NCBI RefSeq assembly: GCF_008365375.1
Contig: NZ_QOKW01000012.1
Location: 1-64,000, forward strand
Direction of reading: 5' to 3'
From: Roseomonas genomospecies 6
GTDB taxonomy: Bacteria > Pseudomonadota > Alphaproteobacteria > Azospirillales > Azospirillaceae
DNA: 64,000 bases
Under the pieces are notes generated by a model. That model was not told the DNA's origin and did no database searches. It saw nothing but the letters and a program-made list of their open reading frames with translations. The position numbers were made by a program, and so were the translations under genes. This document shows positions 1 to 7,604 of the stretch, piece after piece. Numbering within the stretch: the stretch's first letter is position 1; each line of letters opens with the position of its first letter.

Positions 1-96
1 TCTCCCGTCTCGGGAGAGGGTGCCTGCGAAGCAGGCTCTCGCGCTGGCTGGAAGCCAGCGCTGACGCGGCAGGCGGACCTTCGGTCCGCCGAGAGC
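1..96. repeat. Mosaic of four short hairpins with 3-nt loops
   Basis: Four perfect inverted repeats follow each other: 1-7/11-17, 22-27/31-36, 41-49/53-61 and 72-79/83-90. Stems are 7, 6, 9 and 8 bp, and every loop is exactly three bases (TCT, GAA, GGA, TTC). This looks like an intergenic palindromic repeat element (REP/mosaic type). A related hairpin with the same trailing GGGAGAGGGTG lies at 39449-39463. No gene is seen here. Confidence 0.6.
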
Positions 97-146
97 GGGG
101 GGGGGGCGGGGGGGGGGGGGGGGGGGGGGGGGGTTCCCCCCCCCCC
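97..146. other. Poly-G/poly-C tract (G10-C-G26-TT-C11), possible artefact
   Basis: Ten G (97-106), one C, 26 G (108-133), TT and eleven C (136-146). The G and C runs could pair with each other. Such long homopolymers are rare in bacterial DNA and are a known artefact of two-colour Illumina chemistry, so this may be a weak assembly join and not biology. Confidence 0.7.
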
Positions 147-158
147 TCCCGCCTCTCT

Positions 159-986
159 GTGAACGAGAGCGCCATGGGAATCGCAACCATAGGGCACGTG
201 AGGCGCGCCGAGCGGGCGCTGCTCCGAAGCAGCGAGGCCGAGCTCGATCGGCTCCTGGCGATGCCGATCGCGCAACGTCGGCAGGTGCCCGACGCCGTTC
301 TTGCGTCGCTTGCCCGGTCGCACCGGCGCCGCTTTCTGGAAAGCCTGGCCGAGGGCGGCTTTACCGACGGCTACCGGGCGGCCGAGCGGCAGATCCGCCG
401 TCGAAACGCCGAGGGGATCGGCAAGGCCGTCGTCTTCGGCGCGCAGAGCGCCGTTACCTGGGTCGATGCGCAAACCCGCGATGACCCGATCCTCCGGTCG
501 GCCGTGGCGGGCGCGCGCTGGCTTGGCCCCCGGGTCGGTCGGGTTGCCCGGTGGGCGGCGCCGCACGCGGTCCGCCTTGCCATCTGGTCGGCGCCGCTGT
601 GGGCGGTGCCATCCGTCGAGTGGCTGCTGATCAACAACCCCGCTCCGCGCGGGGGGGACGCGCTCCGGTGGGCCTGGCTGGCCAAAACCCTGGCGCCCGC
701 GGTGGTGTGGTCGGGGCTGTCGTGGCTGGAGCGGGGCGGCCGGGCGACCGCGCGGCTGCCGATGACGCTGTGCCTCGGCTGGATGCTCATGCCGCTGTGG
801 TCCGCGCTGCCCTACGAGGTCGGCGAACGCCTGCATCCGCTCTGGGCGTCCGATGGCGGCGTGGAAGGGGTCCTTCGCGAGCTCGACGGCTACCTTTTGA
901 CCGCGACGGCGATCACCGGGATCTGCATCGGCGCGACCGTGCGAGCGTGGACGCGCTCCGGGCACGGCGACAACGACATGCTGTGA
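159..986 (+). CDS. Hypothetical membrane-associated protein
   Basis: 275 residues from a GTG at 159; an in-frame ATG at 174 is an equally possible start. I do not recognise the family. The first 90 residues are rich in Arg/Glu and look helical and soluble. After that come several hydrophobic, Trp-rich stretches (about residues 125-160, 170-185, 200-220 and 245-262) that could be membrane segments. It ends 11 bases before the next gene on the same strand, so the two are probably co-transcribed. Codon use matches genuine coding sequence with GC-rich third positions. The poly-G tract lies only 12 bases upstream, so the true 5' end is uncertain. Confidence 0.6.
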   Translation: MNESAMGIATIGHVRRAERALLRSSEAELDRLLAMPIAQRRQVPDAVLASLARSHRRRFLESLAEGGFTDGYRAAERQIRRRNAEGIGKAVVFGAQSAVTWVDAQTRDDPILRSAVAGARWLGPRVGRVARWAAPHAVRLAIWSAPLWAVPSVEWLLINNPAPRGGDALRWAWLAKTLAPAVVWSGLSWLERGGRATARLPMTLCLGWMLMPLWSALPYEVGERLHPLWASDGGVEGVLRELDGYLLTATAITGICIGATVRAWTRSGHGDNDML

Positions 987-997
987 AGGGGAATGAG

Positions 998-2389
998 ATG
1001 TCAACGCAGGCAACGCGGATGGCGATGGCGTTGGCCCGGGCGGCGGCACGTCCGGTGCACTTGAGCGAATTCTTTGCGTTGGACACGCTGGCCGACGGCA
1101 GCGCGGTGGTGACGTCCAGCACGCTGGCCTACCTGGTGTCCATCGGCCGCATCGAGCGGGTGGCGCCGAAATGGTACCGGGCGGTTCCCGGAGCGAACTC
1201 GACCCCCGGGTCGTCCGACCATGCGCTCGACCTGATCGACGCGGCGGGCGGCACCCTGGGGGACGCCGAACTCGCGCGGGCGGGCATCAGGCCACCCGCC
1301 ATCGAGTACCTCGAGCACCGTGGCCTACTCGAGCGCCGCCGAACCAAGCTGGTCCTCGCAGGCGAGTCCCTGGCGGCGCGCGAGAAGGTTCAGGCGGCGG
1401 TCGCGCGCATGGCCCTGGCGGCCAGCAAGATGGGCGGCGATGCGGACGCGGCGGCGAGCGAACCGGAGGGGGCCGAGCGGGTCAACTACGGCGTCAGGGC
1501 CTTGGACTTTGCGCGCTTGGCCGAGCGCCCGGTGCGCTTGAAGGAGTTCGTCAGCCGAGGCATACCGACCTCGGTGATCTACGCGCTGGCCGACAGCGGC
1601 CAGCTGCGGCGGGTCGGGCGCGGTGTCTACTCGTATCAGGCTGCTCAGCCGAAAGACGGCCCGCGCCAGCGCCGCCGTCGCGTCCTCCTGCGCCGCAAGG
1701 ACTGCGCCACCACCAAAGCGCTCGACCTCGCCGAGGCGTCCGGTCGCCCGATCGACCTCGAGGCGTTCCGTGCGGTGGGGGTGTCGGTCGCGATCGTCTA
1801 CTACCTGGCGCGCGAGGGGCGTCTGCGTCGGGTGTCCGCGGGCGTGTTCGAGGCGGTGTCCAAGGCGGAGCCCACCGTCGTCCAGCCTGTGTCGTCCAGC
1901 GACGAGGCTCTGACCCTCATCGCCGCCGCGGCTGCCCCGCTCATGACGTCGGAGCTTGCCGAGTTGGGCATCTCCGCCAACCGGGTGCGAGGCATGGTGC
2001 GCGCGGGCCGCTTGACGCGCCTGGACGACGGCCGCGTCCAGCTGACGGTACCGCCGATGCCCAAGCGCGCGAGCAGGGTCGGCAAGGTGCTGGCGATGGC
2101 GCACGCGGCCGCGCAGCGTGGCGAGCCGCTGCGGCTTGCCGACGTCGTGGCCGCAGGCATCACCGCGCAGACCATTCAGGATCTCGTCGACGACGGCCGC
2201 CTGGTGCGCACGGGGCGCGGACAGGTGGCTCTGCCGAAGCCCAAGGCGGCCGCCGTCGCCGCCCAGTCGGCGGGGCGTGACCTGCGCGGCGCGGTCCCCG
2301 CGAATGTCCGCGAGGCGGCACTGCGCCGTTCGTTGCGCGCCCGGATGCTGATGCCCGCCGGGCAGGATGAGGGGGAGGGCGCACCATGA
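998..2389 (+). CDS. Tandem winged-helix-like repeat protein
   Basis: 463 residues, start ATG 998 chosen because GAAGGGG lies just upstream. The protein is built from about six copies of a 60-70 residue unit. Each unit has the pattern 'ALDLA..ArPlrL.eF...Gi....iY.L...GrLrRVgrGvY', for example around residues 12-70, 165-230 and 245-300. This resembles the N-terminal winged-helix unit of AbiEi-type (type IV) antitoxin regulators. That resemblance is my inference from the pattern; the number of tandem copies is unusual. The stop overlaps the start of the next gene as ATGA, so the two are translationally coupled. A role in DNA binding is plausible, but no target is visible. Confidence 0.72.
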   Translation: MSTQATRMAMALARAAARPVHLSEFFALDTLADGSAVVTSSTLAYLVSIGRIERVAPKWYRAVPGANSTPGSSDHALDLIDAAGGTLGDAELARAGIRPPAIEYLEHRGLLERRRTKLVLAGESLAAREKVQAAVARMALAASKMGGDADAAASEPEGAERVNYGVRALDFARLAERPVRLKEFVSRGIPTSVIYALADSGQLRRVGRGVYSYQAAQPKDGPRQRRRRVLLRRKDCATTKALDLAEASGRPIDLEAFRAVGVSVAIVYYLAREGRLRRVSAGVFEAVSKAEPTVVQPVSSSDEALTLIAAAAAPLMTSELAELGISANRVRGMVRAGRLTRLDDGRVQLTVPPMPKRASRVGKVLAMAHAAAQRGEPLRLADVVAAGITAQTIQDLVDDGRLVRTGRGQVALPKPKAAAVAAQSAGRDLRGAVPANVREAALRRSLRARMLMPAGQDEGEGAP

Positions 2390-2955
2390 GGACGGCGGTG
2401 GCGCTGGTCATCGCGCGGCGGGCGCAGCGGGCGCTCCGCCTGACCGAGTTCGAGGCCCTGGACGTGCCGCCGACGACCCTGCACTACCTGGTCCGCCGCG
2501 GTCGCGTGCAGCGTGGTGCGGATGGCCGCTACCAGTTCATCGAGGGCGCCCCACTGCCGCTGGAGACGGCGCTGTGGATGGCGGTGTGCGCGAACGGCGC
2601 GGCGGTCGGCGCGGAAAGGTTCACGCAGGCGGGTATCACCCGGTCCACGCTGTTGCATTTGACCCGCGAGGGCATGCTCGAGCGCGCCGGTGATGGGTAC
2701 GCGGCGTCACCGCGCCTGCTTGAGTCCACCCGCGTCCCGCCCGTACCGGAGAGCGGTGCGCCTCCCGACCGACGGACGGCCGCCCTGGCACTGGCCGACG
2801 GCGCCCCCGGGCCGCTGCGCCTGCGCGACTTCATGCGGTCGGGCATTCCCGCGTCCACCGTGTACCGTCTCGTGTCCTCCGGGGCGTTGTGCCAAGTCGG
2901 CCGCGGTCGCTACGCACGGCCGCCCGGAGGCGGGCATCAGCATGCCGAGGCCTGA
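2386..2955 (+). CDS. Winged-helix-like repeat protein, paralogue of upstream gene
   Basis: 189 residues, overlapping the previous gene by four bases (ATGA). It carries three copies of the same repeat unit seen upstream: residues about 5-50, 58-105 and 125-180. The last ends with the characteristic 'GALCQVGRGRYARP'. No catalytic motif is visible. The coding signal continues in the same frame beyond the stop at 2953-2955 into a broken third gene, so this gene and the pseudogene after it may once have been one longer repeat protein. Function unknown; DNA binding is inferred from the repeat only. Confidence 0.7.
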   Translation: MRTAVALVIARRAQRALRLTEFEALDVPPTTLHYLVRRGRVQRGADGRYQFIEGAPLPLETALWMAVCANGAAVGAERFTQAGITRSTLLHLTREGMLERAGDGYAASPRLLESTRVPPVPESGAPPDRRTAALALADGAPGPLRLRDFMRSGIPASTVYRLVSSGALCQVGRGRYARPPGGGHQHAEA

Positions 2956-3498
2956 CGCGGTACGCGCACCGACGTCGTACGCTCCGCGACGGCGACCGTC
3001 GTCGTGTTGGCCGAGGCGGCTGACGCACCGGTCCGCGACGCCTGTACGAAGCCGCCTCGGGGAAGCCGTCCCGCACGCCGACGGCTGCCCGCACCGAGGC
3101 GGATGTCCTGGCGCTGCTGCGGGGCGCCGGGCGGCCGCTCAGCGTCGGCCGATCTGGCGCGCCGTGGCGTTCCACGGCGGCGCCTCGGGAAGCTGGCGGC
3201 CGAGAGATTGCTGGAGGTGGACGCCGACGGTCGGTACACGGCGGCCAGATCATTGCCGCGGCCGCCCCGGGACCGTCTGCCGTCGCGGGCCGAGCGTCGC
3301 GCCAAGGCCGTGCCGGTCGTGCGAGCCGTCGGCGGTCCTGCGACCGGGCAGGACCTGGAGCGGGCAGGCTTCGGTCGCTCGATGATCCGTTGCCTGGAGC
3401 AAGCAGGGCTGATCGCGAGAGTCGGCTTCGGCAAGTACCTGCCAGCGGTGGTCGGAGAGGCCGAAACGCCCACCGACCGGGGACCGGCGCCATCGTGA
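2956..3498 (+). pseudogene. Frameshifted third winged-helix-like repeat gene
   Basis: The reading frame directly after the preceding stop encodes 'VVVLAEAADAPVRDA'. The signal then moves to the +2 frame near 3050 ('RTEADVLALLRGAGRPLS') and returns near 3142 to 'ADLARRGVPRRRLGKLAAERLL', running intact to the stop at 3496-3498. The last part contains two recognisable repeat units ending 'GRYTAARS' and 'GFGKYLPA'. Two compensating shifts plus the stop at 2953 explain why no full-length frame exists. Either the gene is decaying or the sequence has indel errors; an intact segment from 3004 to 3498 could still be expressed. Confidence 0.55.
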
Positions 3499-3509
3499 CC
3501 GCGGGACGG

Positions 3510-3592
3510 TACAAATCCTCATCGTCGCCACGTTACAAATCCTCATCGCTGCGGCAGCCCCGCCGAGAATCCTCACTAGGCGGGACTGCCGC
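3510..3592 (+). promoter_or_regulatory. Direct repeats and a 14-bp hairpin in the leader region
   Basis: TACAAATCCTCATCG occurs at 3510-3524 and again at 3534-3548, 24 bp apart. A related copy, GAGAATCCTCACTAG, starts at 3565. That third copy sits in the 14-nt loop of a hairpin with a 14-bp stem (3551-3564 with 3579-3592, one mismatch). It lies 84 bases before the gene at 3676, so a repressor site or leader structure is plausible. Nothing else is seen between 3499 and 3675. Confidence 0.5.
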
Positions 3593-3675
3593 GACCACGG
3601 CGCCTCCTCGCTCCATGCAGGTGTTGACAAGGACAACGCGCGCTTTAGCCTCCAGGGATTGCAGGCGGGGGCGGG

Positions 3676-4227
3676 ATGGCCGAGGACGGGGACAAGCGCG
3701 GGCGTGGTCACGACAACATCGTCGGTCTCGACGCTGGCTTGGCGCGACTGGGCCGACGCCGGGCGCGCGCGGTCACGTTGCACCTCGACCCGGAGAGCGA
3801 GCGCATTCTCACCGCCCGCGCGCTGGGCGGCTCCGGCGACCTCTCCCAGGCCCTGGGCTCCCTTCTCCAGCGGTATGAGGCGATGGTGCAGGAAAGCCTG
3901 CCGCTGTTGAGCCTCCCGCAGTGGGATTTCGTGTTCTACGCGCTGCGGCCGCGGCCCGACCCGGACACCGGCGACCTGTCGGCGGCGTGGTCAGCTCCCG
4001 AAGCGCTCGACGAGATCCGGACGACTTCCTACCACGCCGACGGCTTCGGCGACCACGACGTGGCGATCGTCTATGGGATCCTCGACGGCCTGCGACAGAC
4101 CGACATGCACGCCGTGCTCGACGCGGTCATGCGCTACCACGCGGCGGGTGAGGGCGCCCCTGGACGGCTGCGCGGCGTGGTTCCGCGCGACGCCGTACTT
4201 GGCTGGGATCGCACCGACGACCCGTGA
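3676..4227 (+). CDS. Hypothetical protein with ribbon-helix-helix-like N-terminus
   Basis: 183 residues, start ATG 3676 after a G-rich tract. The region around residues 32-75 reads 'VTLHLDPESERILTARALGG..DLSQALGSLLQRYE', which resembles a short ribbon-helix-helix segment. It is followed by 'MVQESLPLLSLPQWDFVFYAL'. The same order, a basic or RHH-like start then 'YE.LV.E.LP....W.W', appears in the proteins at 4752-5192 and 11750-12265, so I treat these three as a divergent paralogous family. Probably a plasmid-borne DNA-binding or regulatory protein. No close family name is recognised. Confidence 0.62.
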   Translation: MAEDGDKRGRGHDNIVGLDAGLARLGRRRARAVTLHLDPESERILTARALGGSGDLSQALGSLLQRYEAMVQESLPLLSLPQWDFVFYALRPRPDPDTGDLSAAWSAPEALDEIRTTSYHADGFGDHDVAIVYGILDGLRQTDMHAVLDAVMRYHAAGEGAPGRLRGVVPRDAVLGWDRTDDP

Positions 4228-4260
4228 GCAGCACCCGGTGACAGACTCGTCAATGTGCAT

Positions 4261-4752
4261 TCAGGCGGCGGCAAGCGCCGTCGCAATGCGCCGCAGGCGC
4301 TCCAGGCCTCCATCCATCCAGGCGTCTTGACCTCGCCGATGCTCTTGCTTGAGCAGGTCGAGCGCGGCCACGGAGGCCCTCCGGGCGGGACCACGCAGCA
4401 CCTTCCGGGCATCGACCAGCAGGGCGGGCACCGGACGCAGGATATCGGGCACGTCATAAATGTCAGAGGGGTCATCGATCGCCGCCGCCAGATTCATCAG
4501 CCGTACGACTTCGGCGAGCTCAGGGCGCGGTGCCAAGGGCGGCGTCACGCGAGGCAGCCCGCATAGCCGCGCCTCGCTCCAGGCGAGGCGGTCCAGCGCC
4601 AGCAGGACGGTCCTGGGAGCTTCGCCGCGGCGCGCATAGGTCTTCAAGGTGCGGTAGGTGACACCGAGCATGACGGCTACGGCGTCCAAGGGCAGGTCAA
4701 AGCCATCGAGCCATGCCTGAATGTCGGCGGGGTGAGTGGTCTGCACAGGCAT
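4261..4752 (-). CDS. Hypothetical protein with HTH-like N-terminus
   Basis: 163 residues, ATG at 4752. Residues about 10-50 ('ADIQAWLDGFDLPLDAVAVMLGVTYRTLKTYARRGEAP', split here by eye into three helices) look like a helix-turn-helix of the kind that recognises DNA in small regulators. The rest is helical with no recognisable motif. It is the last gene of a three-gene operon; its start codon shares a base with the preceding stop (TGATG), so translation is probably coupled. Expression should come from the promoter at 5744-5772. Confidence 0.62.
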   Translation of the reverse strand: MPVQTTHPADIQAWLDGFDLPLDAVAVMLGVTYRTLKTYARRGEAPRTVLLALDRLAWSEARLCGLPRVTPPLAPRPELAEVVRLMNLAAAIDDPSDIYDVPDILRPVPALLVDARKVLRGPARRASVAALDLLKQEHRRGQDAWMDGGLERLRRIATALAAA

Positions 4753-5192
4753 CAGGGAGCCTCCCCATCCAGGAAGCGCCCAATGTCCACGCCAGCGCCG
4801 ATGGCGATCCAGGCCAGCAGCGCCCACTGCACCAGCAGGACCATTTCCCAGCGCGGCAGCGCGCGGAGCTTGGCAACCAAATCCCCCGTTGCGGCATCCT
4901 CGTCGTCGGCCAGCAGATTCCCCAGCAGAGCCCCACGCCAGGCTTCCGGGGGCGTCTGGTGCATGGCGACGCCGTTCAATGCGTTGAGCACCCGCCGCCG
5001 CTCTTCGCGGTCCAAAAGCGGCTCGTAGGCCTCGGTAACGGCGCGGTGAGTGTTCATAGCCAGCGCCGCGGCGAGCGACCGGTTGCCACCGGTGACGGCG
5101 GTCATGCGGTCAATCCAGCCATCAACCTTGGCGTCGAGGTAGAGGGCGACGGTCTTGCCGCCGTCCACCGCCTTGGGACGTCCCCGGGCCAT
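4752..5192 (-). CDS. Hypothetical RHH-like regulator, middle gene of operon
   Basis: 146 residues. ATG at 5192 overlaps the upstream stop as TAATG, and its own stop overlaps the next start as TGATG. The N-terminus 'MARGRPKAVDGGKTVALYLDAKVDGWIDRM' has an AT-hook-like basic start followed by a strand typical of ribbon-helix-helix proteins. Further on come 'YEPLLDREERRRVLNAL' and 'LPRWEMVLLVQWALLAWI', matching the YE...LP...W layout of 3676-4227 and 11750-12265. The C-terminal hydrophobic stretch could be a membrane segment or a buried helix. Function not known. Confidence 0.62.
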   Translation of the reverse strand: MARGRPKAVDGGKTVALYLDAKVDGWIDRMTAVTGGNRSLAAALAMNTHRAVTEAYEPLLDREERRRVLNALNGVAMHQTPPEAWRGALLGNLLADDEDAATGDLVAKLRALPRWEMVLLVQWALLAWIAIGAGVDIGRFLDGEAP

Positions 5193-5653
5193 TACGTCAC
5201 CCGCCGATGTTGGCCTCGGCCGAGGTGATCGGCCAGCTGCTCCATCAGGGTGTCGACCCAGCCGCCGAGACGGGCATCGACGTGAACCGACCAGGCGCAC
5301 GCGGCGACTTCGCCGTCGTAGGCGGCAAGATCGGCGATCGGCGCGCCGTAGGTGTCTAGCCAAACCTCTTGGTCTTCGAGGTGGGGTTCGGTGGCGAGCT
5401 TGCGCTCAGGGTCGTAGGCGTCCGAAAGCAGCGTCACCCCGACGGCAGCGATCGGACCGTCGTCCATCGGGATTGCGCCGTCCTGGACCAGGCGCGCGAT
5501 GACGCGCGGCGCAGGGTAGCCGTCCACCAGCTCGGCCACCCAGTTCACGCCCTGATTGGGCCCCAAAACGCAGGGACGGTCAAGAGCGGCCATCAGCAGG
5601 TCGCGGACCTGTTCACGGATGAGCGCCTCAAGGAGCGTCGCAGAGTTCGACAT
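5192..5653 (-). CDS. Hypothetical protein, first gene of three-gene operon
   Basis: 153 residues. ATG at 5653 is preceded by a clear AAGGAGAT Shine-Dalgarno. No family recognised; the protein is acidic, with a short His/Arg-rich tail. It is first in an operon of three genes joined by one-base stop/start overlaps, a layout that usually means fixed stoichiometry. The near-consensus promoter about 90 bases upstream should drive all three. Confidence 0.62.
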   Translation of the reverse strand: MSNSATLLEALIREQVRDLLMAALDRPCVLGPNQGVNWVAELVDGYPAPRVIARLVQDGAIPMDDGPIAAVGVTLLSDAYDPERKLATEPHLEDQEVWLDTYGAPIADLAAYDGEVAACAWSVHVDARLGGWVDTLMEQLADHLGRGQHRRVT

Positions 5654-5743
5654 CGGTCATCTCCTTCGGATGTCGGTTGCGGGAAGCCCTCGAGGGGGAC
5701 TGGAGCAGGTGCCGGTGACGGTGCGTGTTTTTCTTATAGAAAT

Positions 5744-5772
5744 ATTATAGAAATCCATGCCGCGAATATCAA
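5744..5772 (-). promoter_or_regulatory. Near-consensus sigma70-type promoter
   Basis: On the minus strand the -35 box TTGATA (5767-5772) and -10 box TATAAT (5744-5749) are separated by exactly 17 bp. Local AT content is far above the surroundings, and TATAGAAAT is repeated twice on the plus strand here. It lies about 90 bases before the operon 5653-4261. Confidence 0.75.
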
Positions 5773-5902
5773 GGGGTCACCCGAGGCGCCGCAGGACATC
5801 GGCGTAGCGGCGCTCGATGAGCGCGATGGTGGCGGTCATGGCCGGTCCTTCCGATGGTCTGCCACCACGCTCCCATCACCCCGGCTAGGAATTCCATGAC
5901 GC

Positions 5903-7024
5903 TTACATCGACACGCGGCGCTGCTCGACGCGGCTGCTGAGGCGCGGCATGTCGGCGGCGTCCATCATCTGCGCGAACCGGACCGCCTCGTCGTGGTCCT
6001 CGAACCGGAGCATGGTGCGGATGTCGCGGCGCTCGAGCACGTTCAGCGGGCTGCCGAAGGAGACGCCCTCCAGACCTCGGCGGCTGCCACGCGGATCGGC
6101 CAGGTATCCCGACGGCAGCTTGAGCACCGCGGCGCATAGGTACTGCACGCCTGCGGCCGTCAGCAGCGTGCGGTCCGTCGCGGGCGTGACCGCCAGCCCA
6201 AGGCGCGCCGCCATCTCGCTCTTGGCCGCCCAGAGGATGTGGCCGTGCCGCATCGCGTGCTCGACCGCGTTGTGAGCAGAGCGCGAGCGATCGAAGCTGC
6301 GGTTGGCCTCCAGGACCTCCTGCCAGAGCAGGTCGACGAAGCGGGGCAGTGTCAGGTCCCGCCAGCCCGAGCTGGAGCAGGCGCTGATCAGGTCATCGAC
6401 CTTGGCCGTCCATTCCTTCTCCGTCTGGAAGTTCCAGGTGTTGGGGCAGCGGTCGAGGATCATCACGATCAGCGTGCGTATGGCCCGGAGGTGCGCCAGC
6501 GGACGCTCATGCTCGGCGAAGATCCGCTCCATGGCGCCGTAGTCCCTGCTCCCCTTCAGCGCCCGGCGTTCGTCGTGATGGCACGCCAGGATCTCCCACA
6601 GGTCGACATCGGCGATGTCCAGCAGGCTGCGCGGCCGCGCGAATCCTCCGCCTTCGACCAGGAACCGGAACAGCCAGCCGCGGCCGTAGCCGACGTACTC
6701 GATGACGAAGGCGAGATCGCGCCACAAGACGCCATGCAGGGCCTCCAGGAAGCAGGCCCGGATCCGTTTCGCCGCCGCCTCCAGGTGGTGGTCGCTCGTC
6801 GGTCGGTCGCTTGGCGACCAGCCCCAGCTGACCGCCAGGGGCTTGCCGAGCGCCCGGGCGGGGAGGCGCTCGACCAAGCGGTCGACCTCCGCCTTGACCT
6901 TGGCGTCGGACAGGCGACGGCCGATGAAGTTCGCGCGCAGGTCCGCGTACGCCCCGACGGCTTGGCGGCGAACGGCCTCCCAAGAGGCCTCAATCTCGGG
7001 CTCGAGCCAGGACTTTGCGTTCAT
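5903..7024 (-). CDS. Hypothetical protein, 373 residues
   Basis: Start ATG 7024 is chosen for the GGAGGGGG just upstream; the frame is open further back. Helical, rich in Trp, Arg and His, with no signal peptide and no membrane segment obvious. I recognise no catalytic motif. The composition ('RDYGAMERIFAEHERPLAHLRAIRTL') resembles plasmid-borne cytosolic proteins of unknown function. It is transcribed in the same direction as the three-gene operon but separated from it by the promoter at 5744-5772. Confidence 0.6.
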   Translation of the reverse strand: MNAKSWLEPEIEASWEAVRRQAVGAYADLRANFIGRRLSDAKVKAEVDRLVERLPARALGKPLAVSWGWSPSDRPTSDHHLEAAAKRIRACFLEALHGVLWRDLAFVIEYVGYGRGWLFRFLVEGGGFARPRSLLDIADVDLWEILACHHDERRALKGSRDYGAMERIFAEHERPLAHLRAIRTLIVMILDRCPNTWNFQTEKEWTAKVDDLISACSSSGWRDLTLPRFVDLLWQEVLEANRSFDRSRSAHNAVEHAMRHGHILWAAKSEMAARLGLAVTPATDRTLLTAAGVQYLCAAVLKLPSGYLADPRGSRRGLEGVSFGSPLNVLERRDIRTMLRFEDHDEAVRFAQMMDAADMPRLSSRVEQRRVSM

Positions 7025-7102
7025 GTGTCCCCCTCCGGGTTGGGCACAAGACCAAGTGGCGCGCCGACCGCCGTGCCCGTCGGCGACCGCCAACCGAACC
7101 GC

Positions 7103-7306
7103 TTAGAACCAAGTCAAGACCTCGTCGAGGGGGCGCAGAATCCGGACCTGACGGCTGAACCCAATCTGGGCGATGGTCTCATCCCCGTCCTCGTCGGCGT
7201 CGGAGAGCGCCTGAAAAGCGCCCGGACGCACCGCGTGGCGCTTGCCGTCGACGTCCTTGAGAAGGATGAACCCAGCGACCCGCTGCCCGTCGGTCATGTC
7301 AGACAT
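7103..7306 (-). CDS. Small hypothetical protein (67 residues)
   Basis: ATG 7306 is chosen because AGGAGG lies five bases upstream; a longer version back to 7354 would read through the inverted repeat at 7318-7355. The sequence 'VAGFILLKDVDGKRHAVRPGAFQALSDAD' suggests a small beta-rich domain. It has no known motif. It precedes 5903-7024 on the same strand with a gap of 78 bases and may be co-transcribed with it. Confidence 0.6.
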   Translation of the reverse strand: MSDMTDGQRVAGFILLKDVDGKRHAVRPGAFQALSDADEDGDETIAQIGFSRQVRILRPLDEVLTWF

Positions 7307-7317
7307 GCCAGCCTCCT

Positions 7318-7355
7318 GTTGCGAGTGTCGCACGAACATAACGCGAACTCGCAAC
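7318..7355. promoter_or_regulatory. 8-bp inverted repeat before small gene
   Basis: GTTGCGAG (7318-7325) and CTCGCAAC (7348-7355) form a perfect inverted repeat with a 22-bp spacer. It starts directly upstream of the Shine-Dalgarno of the gene at 7306. It could be an operator or a leader hairpin. Confidence 0.4.
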
Positions 7356-7604
7356 GGCTGTCACCTGGGACGGAAGTCATATCGGGCGTGATCTGCACGC
7401 AGGCAGATGCAGGCACCAGGACTTCTGTCTGACCTTCAAGGACTTGGCGATCAGAGGCTCAAAGGTGGGAAGGCGCCTTCAACCTTCGTTGCTTCGGAAC
7501 ACGCCCCTCGGAGGAGAGGCGAAGCGCCAATGGCAGGGAGGTCACCGAGCGCAGCCTGAAGAGCGGGTCGTCGCCATTCCTGATGGGGGAGACCTTCGGG
7601 GCAC

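Noticed and set aside
551..997. Upstream extension of the 998-2389 frame overlapping gene 159-986
   Set aside because: It is the shadow of the first gene in another frame; ATG 998 has a ribosome site and the protein pattern starts there.
998..2955. AbiE-type toxin-antitoxin system
   Set aside because: The repeat units resemble the AbiEi winged helix, but no nucleotidyltransferase toxin gene is adjacent.
6239..7432. 397-codon plus-strand frame
   Set aside because: Antisense of 5903-7024; the minus-strand gene has a ribosome site and better codon use.
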